Source: Distichodus sexfasciatus
Taxonomy: Eukaryota > Chordata > Actinopteri > Characiformes > Distichodontidae
DNA length: 64,000 nucleotides
Direction of reading: 5' to 3'
Assembly (NCBI GenBank): GCA_032718565.1
Contig: JAVGVS010000041.1
Coordinates: forward strand, 298,501-362,500
Positions 42,830-53,400 of the stretch are shown here, one piece after another. The notes beneath the pieces were generated by a model. The model saw only the letters and a program-made list of their open reading frames with translations, was not told where the DNA came from and ran no database searches. The position numbers were made by a program, and so were the translations under genes. The stretch's first letter is position 1. Every line of letters begins with the position of its first letter.

Positions 42830-43050
42830 GGCAGTTGGTGGTGTAGTGGTTAGGGAGTTGGCGCCGTGATCGGAGGGTTGTGGTTCTGGACTAGTAAAGA
42901 TTCCACCCAGTAACTCATGAGCCAGGTGGTGTCCCCAGTACCGCTGCCCAGGTGGGCGCTGCCAAAAAGCTGCCCACTGCTCCTTCACAGATGAGTCAGA
43001 TGCAGAGTGTGTTGTGCTGTGTTCATGATGACAAATAATCACTCCCTCAA
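42830..43050 (+). repeat. tRNA-derived SINE copy
   Basis: Head ggtggtgtagtggttagggagttgg, core diverged, tail gttcatgatgacaaataatcactcc. Confidence 0.82.
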
Positions 43051-43723
43051 ATTAAATTCACCTTCATTTTAACCTGGTTCCAAACAAACAGGCTGTTCTG
43101 GTTTTGTCCTACCTCCAGCACTACCACCACCTGAGCCCCCCGAGCGTGACCCTTAACCCCAGTTTGCTCCTGAGAGAGTAGGAAGATACGGCTACTGGAA
43201 ATAATGTCCCATGATTACAGCATTATTATTATTATTATTATTATATTATGTTCACCCCTGTAGTTATTACTTCAGCCTTTCAGCAGTGATAACGTGCTGC
43301 AGCACTACAGTGATAAGGTGGCATGTTTATGGGGGTAGATGTTGGTTTTGTTGGTATTTATTAAGCTCACTCATGTGCTTCTGAGCTGCTGCAGATAATC
43401 GTACCTGCGTTATCTAATGCTGAGTGTCTAATCACCAAGCAGCCTTTACTGTAGTTTATATTCTGTTGGTCCAAACTTCACAACTCGTATGGCCTTGTGT
43501 TCATACACATAACAGTCCATAAACACCTGCACGGTGAGTTAATGCACATGATGATGTAAAGCTTTAAGGAGAATAAAGAGTTCCTTGAAAAACAATGTGA
43601 ATAAAACTAAAGAGGAAATACATGATTTTAAACTTTAATTTGACGATAATAAGCATTGTAATTATAACATCATAATTGTTTTGTTATTTACATTGATTAC
43701 ACTTCAATGCTGGTTTAAACAAT

Positions 43724-43962
43724 AGGGCAGTTGGTGGCGTAACGGTAGGCTGTTCACCCTGTGATCTTAAGGTCGCAGGTTTGAATCCAGGACCGGTAAA
43801 GTTACCACTGAGGTACTCATGAGCAAGGTACCGTACCCAAGCACTGCTCCACGGCACCTGTTAGCTGCCCACTGCTCCTTCACAGATGGGTTAAATGCAG
43901 AGGTCGCATTTGGTTGTGGTGCACTGTGTGTGTTCACAATGAGAAGTAATCACTCACTTTCT
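43724..43962 (+). repeat. tRNA-derived SINE copy
   Basis: Head ggtggcgtaacggtaggctgttc with B box ggtttgaatcc, core and tail complete. Confidence 0.88.
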
Positions 43963-44327
43963 GTCTGTAAACGCTGAGGTTTGAGGTTCAAAAACAAAGT
44001 CTGACACTCTCTCAACAGTTTCTGTCTTATCTCACCACACGCTTTCTACAGATAGTCAGACTTTGTCTTTTTGGGAGAGATTTTGTAATCTGTTAAAGTT
44101 AATATTAAACACTTTTTTGTAGTTTAATAAACAATCCTAACATGGCTGACTTTCAACATTTTAATCCAGGTTTGGAAGAATCACAAGCTAATTACAAATT
44201 AAGGTCTTGGTTAGACAGACTGCACCATTTGGATTTTATTGCTGTTCTATAAGCACACACACACGCCGCGTGTGATAAAGAGGGGCACATTCCACCCCCT
44301 CACGTTCAGGATTTACGATGCTGCTCA

Positions 44328-44334
44328 TATAAAA
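44328..44334 (+). promoter_or_regulatory. slc15a1: TATA box candidate for slc15a1
   Basis: TATAAAA in ctcatataaaatgctgc, 135 bases upstream of the predicted ATG. A start near 44360 would give a 5' UTR of about 110 bases. A gataaag motif lies about 60 bases upstream (near 44272), and ttttattg (Cdx-type core) near 44235 fits gut expression, but short motifs are weak evidence. Confidence 0.5.
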
Positions 44335-44468
44335 TGCTGCTACCTGTCTCCTAGCTGCCCACATCACAGCGCTACCTGTGTGGGGAAGAGTGAGAGTGTG
44401 TGTGTTGGTGGTGTTTTACTTGTGATTTTTCTTTTCTCAAGGATTTTCACTGGGATAGGATTTGAGAG

Positions 44469-44493
44469 ATGTCTTCTGATAAAGTCGTGGAAG
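44469..44493 (+). CDS. slc15a1: slc15a1 first coding exon (MSSDKVVE)
   Basis: The ATG opens 25 bases before donor gtcagt. It joins in phase to VREEEKEKKSKSK at 44967. No transcript is at hand, so the start is a prediction. Confidence 0.7.
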
Positions 44494-47400
44494 GTCAGTG
44501 ATGGGAATTTAAACACATGATGAGTTACTTTTTGTTTATTAGATTTTCTTTTCTTGGAAAAAGATCTGAACAAACACTTGCACCAAAACATCTGCACACA
44601 CATGTTAATGTTAATATTAATATTAGAGCGCTTCTAAAGAGGAAATACAGTTCTGTTTTCACCTTTGGGCTAACCTGCAATTTTTCTACATCAACATGCA
44701 GTTTGAGGGACGGGAAGTGAAGCTCATTTTATTCTTTCTGCATGTCTTTACATATTTAGTTAAATTGGCAGGTCTTTGATGTTGCAGCGAGTCATTTTTC
44801 AGTGTTTTCAGTGGCAGCGAGTCTTTTCCTTGTCAGTTTAAGCAGATTCCAAATGTGAAATTGGGCAAATATGTGAAATAAAAAATTCATAAGAATCTTC
44901 ATTCTGTGTTTTAAAAAGGAGTGAATGTTTTTAACGAGGTTATTCTATATCTTTACTGTGTTATAGTGAGAGAGGAGGAAAAGGAGAAGAAGAGCAAGTC
45001 AAAGGTAAAATTCTTATTTATGACTTATGTCGTTTGAGTGGACAGCACTCTATAGGTTTTGACTGAGTGGCTCATCGTTCATGCTTGAATGGGTTAAACT
45101 CTATTACTGGACTCATGATAACGTAGAGAAAGTTGATCATAGTTCAAGTCTTCCTCTGTATACCAAATGCTTTTAAGTGCTTGTTTGCATGGAACAGTTT
45201 TTAAAATAGCCATGTCAACACTGTTTCACTACATGTGGCTCAAGGTAAATGATGTGATTTTTCCGTGTGGACAGGGGGAATGCTGTGGCTACCCTTTCAG
45301 CATCTTTTTTATTGTGGTGAATGAGTTTTGTGAGCGTTTTTCCTACTATGGAATGCGAGGTGAGTTAAAACACCACACGCACATTAGCATGTTCTTATCT
45401 TCCTATGTGTTAGCACAAAAGTCTACAGCAATGACCCTGACCCTTTTGCCCTTCCGTCTTCCCTGCCTCTTTGGGCCTCTCTCCCCAGCTGTGTTGGTGC
45501 TCTACTTCCGCTACTTCCTGCTGTGGAACAATGACTTTGCCACCACCATCTACCACACATTCGTGGCTCTCTGCTACCTCACGCCCATCCTGGGGGCCAT
45601 CATCGCTGACTCCTGGCTGGGGAAGTTCAAGTGAGTTGTGGAGAGTGTTGGTCTTACGTCAGAACAACAACCAAAAAGACAGGATTGTTTTACGCTGGAT
45701 CATGATGCTCCTTTAGTGGTTGTCACTAGTTTCATGCAGGTCAAGTTTAAAGGAGAACTCCAGCGTGTTTGAACCTGTGTTCTACTGTTAGAGGTCTATG
45801 AGTACTGTCAGTTATCAAAAAATGAAACAAATCGGTGCTGCCTTGGTGGAGATATGGCGGTAGCAGTGAGGCTGACCAGGCAGCTAATAAGCAAAGTGAT
45901 CAGGGCAGATTTCTAACATCACAGTTAATGCCGTTTTTGTGCCTCTAATGAGGCTGTACATATCTTTCTTATCCCCGTGCACCGCAGCCTACATGACGCC
46001 GTGCCGATTTAATTCAGTAGTCAGTCAGTCTTCCTGGAGCGGTGTGGAGTTACAGGTCTTGCTCCTTGGTGGCGTAACGGTAGGGTGTTCGCCCCGTGAT
46101 CTGAAGGTCGCAGGTTCGAATCCAGAGCTGGTAAAGTTACCACTGAGGTACTCATGAGCAAGGTACCGTCCCCAAGCACTGCTCCCCGGGCGCTGCCCTT
46201 GTTAGCTGCCCACTGCTCCTTCACGGATGGGTTAAATGCAGAGGTCACATTTGGTTGTGGTGCACTGTGTGCTGTGCTGTGGTGTGTTCACAGTGACAAA
46301 TAATCACTCACTCACTCGCTTTCCTAGACCGTATGGTGGTAGTGCTGGAAGTATGTAGAATAGAGCTAGATTTGAACCTATGACCTCTTTGGTATCTTAG
46401 CACTGCTCCACCACCAGCAGCCCCATCACCAGTACCAGCTTTTTATATTTTATAATACTCCAGGTCAACATTTCTGTCTTTATTTAAATCTGTTTTGCTG
46501 AACTTGCGCAGTTTTATTAGTGAACCAGCTTGAACCAGGAGACTCTACCAGGTGATATTTTACGCATGAAGTTGGTCCGTTGGAAGCGTAACATAAAGAG
46601 CTGACCAACATTAACAACAGCCAAAATGTGATGGCTAGACAAACTCCAGCTCCTGTGGGACGTTGCCGGTCTGCGGTGGTCAGGAACAAAAGTGGTCCAA
46701 GGAAAGAAAAAGCTGTGAACTAGCCAGTGGGTCATGATCAACTCACTGATACATCTCTCTCTCTCTCTGCAGGACGATAGTGTATCTGTCCATTGTGTAC
46801 ACCATAGGGCAGGCCATTATGGCAGTCGGAGCTCTTCACGACATCACAGACCTCAACCACGACGGCAAGCCTGATAACATGGACTATCATATGTGAGTTA
46901 ACCCTCCTATAACATGCACACACACATATACTGCATCGTATACACACAAGAGCGTGTGCACAGTATGAAACTAAACTTAACAAGGAATATTACTCTTCTG
47001 TAAAAAGGCAGTGCGACTGTATGCAGATGCTGAATATGATTTTGAGTAGAGCTGATTGCAGGAAGTGTAACTAATGGGACTTTGCTCTTGTGCATCAGTG
47101 CCATGTCCATGACTGGTTTGCTTCTCATCGCCCTGGGAACAGGAGGCATCAAGCCCTGTGTTTCAGCCTTCGGAGGAGACCAGTTTGGTGACCATCAGGT
47201 CTGCAGACTCATTCCTTACACACTCACACACACAGCCACACTTTAATTTAATCATATTTCAGACACACAGTTTATCAAACTATACAAACTGACAGTGCAG
47301 TTCCAAGTAATGAAACTCAATCAGCAGAATAATATCAGTAGAAGTGATTTTATCAGAAGCCAAGGTCCATGTGCGCTCACGTATGAGATATTCATACAAA

Positions 47401-50400
47401 AATGATTATTGATGATAATTGCACATGGATTATTACTGATTAATTTGTGCCTAGTTTCACTCCAGGGCAAGGTGCAGCCATAAATCCATCACGTTGTAAA
47501 GATCACTGCGGGTATTTGGCTTTTGAGGTGGTTGATAAGCGGGTTATACACAGTGACTCACGCCCTGCTGCTGGTGCTGTGTGTGGTTTGTTCAGGAGAA
47601 ACAGAGAGGCACCTTCTTCTCCATCTTCTACATCTCCATCAACGCTGGCAGCCTGCTCTCCACCATCATCACACCCACGATCAGAGGTGTGTTTGCGTGT
47701 GTGCATACGTGTGTGTGTGTGCAGATATTTAAAGTCTCCCAGAAGTTCCAGGAGTCTCCTGCATATTGATAGTGGCTCCCGGATGCACACTAATTAGACA
47801 AAACCAGGGACATCTCCCCGAAATCACCTTTTGCAGGATGGAATGTCTAGTGTGTGTGTGTGTGTTTGTTTGTGTGTGTTTTCTCAATGTTAAGGCACAC
47901 TCATGTATGACAGAACAATAAATTGCAACAAACAGCAATAAAAAGAACAAAACAGGAGTGTGAAATATTAGAATATCATATAGAACGTAAATGTGATACA
48001 TATAAGATATACTTGATATATTTAAACTATATATTATTGTACAAATATCAGACCCTCCAGGACTTTGTGACCTTGCGATCACGACTATTAACACAAATTC
48101 AGCCAATACCCGTAAATTCATTACTACAGTGCAGTTTTGACCAATCATTGTCATTGTCAATCAGTGTGATAAAACGCCTCGCGTTCACCTTCAAAAATAG
48201 CTAATTGATTAATGCTTCATAAAAATCTTAGTGGTTTTGTTCCCTTCATTTTAATTCATTCTTAAGGGATCATTATAAACGGGAACAAAATCACAAATTT
48301 TTCCAATTTGCTCCCACAACGTTATAGCAACGAAACGGCTAAAAACACTGCAACTTTCATCACAGTTTTTTAGAAAAGCTGCTGAAAAATCTGGCATTTT
48401 AGGCCACAACAATCTCAAAAAAGAGCACAAAATTCTGAAGGGACTGAAATATATCAATATGTGTGTGATATGTAATCATTTAGATTTGTTATAGAACACC
48501 TTTATTTGTAGATGTGGTGAAATATAAAGATTTATCTTGTGGTTTGTGTGTGTCTACATCTCGCTCTCTCTCTCATCCCCACAGCCACCCAGTGTGGTAT
48601 TAACGTCAAGCGGCAGTGCTATGCGCTGGCCTTTGGTGTCCCTGCCATTCTCATGGCTGTTGCCTTAGGTAAGTTCATAAAAATCATTCACTAATAATCA
48701 TCTCCATATCTTGCACAGTAGCTCCTCCACCAGGTGGCGGCACATGCAGGCTGTACGTGAACCCTTCTGTCTCCTTCTCCTAGTCGTCTTCATTGCCGGC
48801 AGCCGCATGTACACCAAGAATCCCCCTAAAGGCAACATCATGCTGGAAGTGTGCAAGTGTGTTGGAGTGAGTGTGATTCTGAGCACCTGAGTACAGGAGT
48901 CATGATAAAATAATAATGTCTTGTTGTGTTAATGACTGGATGTTGTGTGTAACTTCACTCTGACTTCTGCTCCACTCAGTTTGCCATTAAGAACCGCATC
49001 AGTCACCGCAGCAGCCGTTATCCCAAGAGAGAGCACTGGCTGGACTGGGCTCATGATAAATATGACGTATGTTACCACACACACTGAGACATAAGGGTGT
49101 TGAAATTACTCACATAATCGATGCAGACGTGCAGACCATAATCGATTTTATCAGGGGTTTCAACCGGTGGTCCGTGACGTGCAGCCCGCGTTCACTACTG
49201 CAGTCACTTTTTAAAAACTGTTTCATTTTCTTTATTGTTCAGAACATTTCCATATGATCTGGGCATCTTTATCAATAATGCAAATATTGTCTACTGCTTA
49301 AACTGAGTGGTGGTCCCTGAGACAGAACCAGCTATAAACCCCTGAATTATATCTTAATGATTTTCTGGCTACAAGCATAACAATTCAAGTTAAAAAGAAC
49401 ATCCCTGTAGTAAGTGTTGCTGCACCGATCTGTGATCCATGCCCAGTCTGTGTGCACTGTGAAGTAATGTAGAAAAATTGATGGGATTCGTGGCAATACA
49501 TTGAGATATTACATCAAATCAAATCGTTGACACGATAATCGGAATTGAATTAAATCGTGAGAGCAGTGAAGGTTCACACCTCTCCTGAGACTCACACACA
49601 CATGCAAACGTACTGACCCTTCTCTTTTTGTTTGCAGAGACTCCTGGTGGCTCAGGTCAAGATGGTGATGAAGGTTCTTTTCCTCTACATCCCTCTGCCC
49701 ATGTTCTGGGCTCTGTTTGACCAGCAGGTACATCACACTCACACACACACACACACACAGGCATCAGTACCTACACCATCCAGCAAGCTCAGTGACTGAC
49801 AAAAATATCAATATCAATTTTTCTGCGCAGGGTTCGAGGTGGACACTTCAAGCCACTACTATGGACGGTGACTTTGTAAGTTTGCAGCCCATATTTCAGT
49901 ACCCACATGAAGAAAACTCATACAAACAAATAAACCCTTACTAAAACAAAATGTCAGTTTGTGGAGTTTGCTAGAATATGTTGCCGCAAGTTTGCCGTTG
50001 TCACTCACTCACTAGTGGTAAACTTGCAGCAATGTTCTGGCAACAATGACAAATTGCCACTAGTGACACTATTGCCAGTCATTTGCCAAAACAGTTGACT
50101 GGTATTGACCAGCTTGTAGTGACCTTTCGTGACCCTATACCCGGCAAAACCAGTCGCTTGTCGCAAATGTTCAAAATTGAGTTATTATGTTTTCATGAAA
50201 GGGCATAAATCAAGCTTCAAAACGATACCTATATGGAATGAATGGGACGACATATGACTGAGATATCAACATTCAAAGGAGTCGGGTTTCTCCTGTCACG
50301 CCAAGTGAGAAACGGAGAAATCTGCGTTGACTATCGCCGTAGCACTCACAGACGCTTTGGTGCGGGTCGCTGATGCCAGATGATGCTAGTCACGCTGCAT

Positions 50401-53400
50401 TCACAGCCAATATCGATAGCTCACCTGCGTTAGGGTTAACTGAACTCAGGAGACGAGATGATTCGAGGAAATATCTTCACTTAGTCAACCAGTGGATTAC
50501 TGCAATGTTGAAGTAGAGCGGTCAAAACACAAACTTTAATATTCTGCTGGAATTGAATTCCTCACCCCAAGAAAAGTCAATGCTTTTAGGATGGAAAGGG
50601 TTTTTTCACAAATTTATTCACAACAGTACAGTATAGACCTTCTACTGTTTCAAAACACTAAAAACAAAAAATCTAAAATTTTACCCCACGCAACATAAAC
50701 GCTTCGTTTTTCTCGGAAACCTCGCTGCGACAAGCGACTGGTCTTGCCGTGGAGGGTCACTGTGACAATGGCCAGGTGCATAAGTTCTCCACAAAGTTTG
50801 CCACAAACCTAATTTACGTGTGAAAATATGATCTTGCTGCGTGTTTCCGCCCCATTGCCAGAGTTTAATGCTGGTAGGTTTACCAGAAGCCTGCAATTTT
50901 GTAAGGAACAAGCAGAGGGCTTTTAGAAGACCTACCCTTCCTCGTTTTTTCTCCTCAGGCTCTTTGTCATCCAGCCTTTATCTCAGATGCAGAACTATCT
51001 CACAGTTTTAACACTGTTTAAACTTTTGCTGTCAGTTCACTTGAGCTAAAAATAACCCTTCAAGTATAACGGGATAATACTAAGAACTTTGCTCTCTGGT
51101 GCTTGCAGACCGTAAACGCCATTCTGATCGTTATTATGGTGCCCATAATGGACAACCTAATTTATCCTCTGATTAAAAAGTGTGGCCTGAACTTCACGTG
51201 AGTGCACTCCGCTCTTCCATACGGGACTTATTAATATAAGAGAAGTGTTGGGCATGTTGCTAAAGTTGGTGTTTTGTCTCAGGCCTCTGAAAAAGATAAC
51301 CGTGGGGATGTTCTTGGCAGCACTGGCATTTGTAGCTGCTGCTCTTTTACAGATTCAGATTGATGTAAGTACTCACACACACACACAATCCACTTCTGCA
51401 CCGTGTGCCACGTCATGCCTAAAACCCACTGTGATTGTCGGTTTCTGCTCAGACCACTTGCCTAAAGCCTCTGTCGCACTACAAAGTCAGGTGAAGTTCA
51501 TCAACATGGGAGAACAACTTGTGCCTTTTGTCGGATGGAGTGGAATATCCAGAAATCCTCCCTTTCCAGGCATGCATATGTTTTTGTTTTTACTGACATT
51601 TCTTTTCACTGCTGCTTCCAGTACCAGTCAAAGGTATCCAGAGATGTGCATTTCCAAGATTATTGAGTCTGTTCTGGTCTAAGCATCCTAAACCTGAAAT
51701 TTGAGTTCACCTCACGTGAAAATGCTGAAAAATAAGCCAGTTGAGGACTGGCTACAACACAAATCAGCAGCATTTTGTTTCAGCATTAAAAGTGCGCGTT
51801 TGTTCAAAAATGACAAATGGACTGCTTGAACACTTTCTTATAAAACGATAAACGCCTTCTGCCGCTGCAGTCCTCGTGAGAATACATCACGATTAATGCC
51901 ACCACAATGACAGTGCAAGTAGGGAACTACACCTGCTGTAAGCGTTACTGAACGAAGGTTGGTCGACGCCAGACGCTTCTGCTGACTCAACTCTGTCATA
52001 GGGCAGGTGAGGTTTACCTGTTGTCATGATTTTAGGTCTATATTTATGTGACAAATGTCAAATACGGCGACACCGTAAGACACTATAAACTCCCTGTATT
52101 CCCTTACAGACTTCATTTAAACACATGAAGCACTTCATACAAACTACTTACAGCTTGAAAGGTGAATGATCCACATCTAGTTTTGCCAGTGTTGTATAAT
52201 ATTCAGACTTCATTATCGCCATGATGGTATTCTGGTTACAGCGTGTGCTGGTATTCGCGGGTTGTTGTACAGATGTGGTAGATTTTAATGTAATATTGCA
52301 TTCATGGATTTGTGTGTAGTTATGAAATATGTAAACACTTTGCCCTGAAAATGAGCTGTTAAGACTACGACGTTTTGCTTGAAATTTTACTGCTCTAACA
52401 TTTGTAAGCAGGGAATTTAGGATGACGATTTAACGGCCAAACCGGAGGAGGGCAATAATGACATCAGGTACACACAAGACTCATTTTACACACTGGATAC
52501 TGTATGAAACGATGTGATAATTAAAACAAAAAAATAAAAATAAATAATTATAATAATAATAATAAGAAGAAGCTACTGCGTTAAACCAAGATGTAGAAGT
52601 TATGGTATCATATAGGAAAAACTGGAAAAGATGAAACAAAAGAAGCAAAAGGAAAAGTTATTAAATAAAGTTATACAACTAGATAAAGCTGATATAAACT
52701 TTAATCAGACTAACTCATAAACCTGTTAACGTGTCGGACAAACATCGTAAGAGAGGGAATTTCATATTAAAATCTGCTGCACTTCTTCCATCTGTGGCTG
52801 TAGTTGTTGTTAACGTTGAGGATGAACTTGATGATTTTATAGTGATACTTGATGACTAGTGTGGATATTAGAGTAGTTTTGTTCATATGTGTGTCTAATG
52901 CAGGTACGTCTGTTAAATGAGAACGTGCAGGAGCTGTGCAGGAGGATAACGTGAGAATCGTTTGCTTTCGTTTTCAGGTTTGTGAATGGTTTCTCTGTGG
53001 AGCTGAACATAACGCTGGGTTCCACTGACCTGGGACAGATCCCGCAGTTTGAGTTCTCCAACTACACCCAGGCTCATCAGGGCAGGTAACGAACTACACC
53101 CGTGTGCTGGAGGTGAAATTCATGAAGAATGACAGTGATTATCTTCACAAGTATCCAAAAAAACTGTAGATAAACTCATTTAGTAATATTTTATTGATGT
53201 AAATTCAATAATAAATGAAAAAACATGCAATAAATGTGTTAATAAATGCAATTATAGAATACTATATTTAACTACACTATAATAATATAATAACTATAAT
53301 TATATGACATGTTTTATGTATATATGTGTTTCCAAATGTTTCATTTTTTCTCCATTTAAGGACCAGCTACAGCATAATCAGCAGCACAGGACAGACCTGC

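Larger units (their letters stand above)
41921..44320. other. dock9-slc15a1 intergenic region
   Basis: Contains a tRNA-like stretch (42746-42826), two SINE copies (42830-43050, 43724-43962), a SINE-like fragment at 43095-43180 and AT-rich unique sequence. No exon-like reading frame was recognised. Confidence 0.7.

Noticed and set aside
46066..46140. Apparent tRNA gene with A and B boxes
   Set aside because: It is the head of a SINE; the body and tail follow directly and the same head recurs at other copies.
47447..47797. 116-codon + frame over slc15a1 exon 47596-47686
   Set aside because: It reads the exon in the wrong frame; the true frame gives FFSIFYISINAGS.
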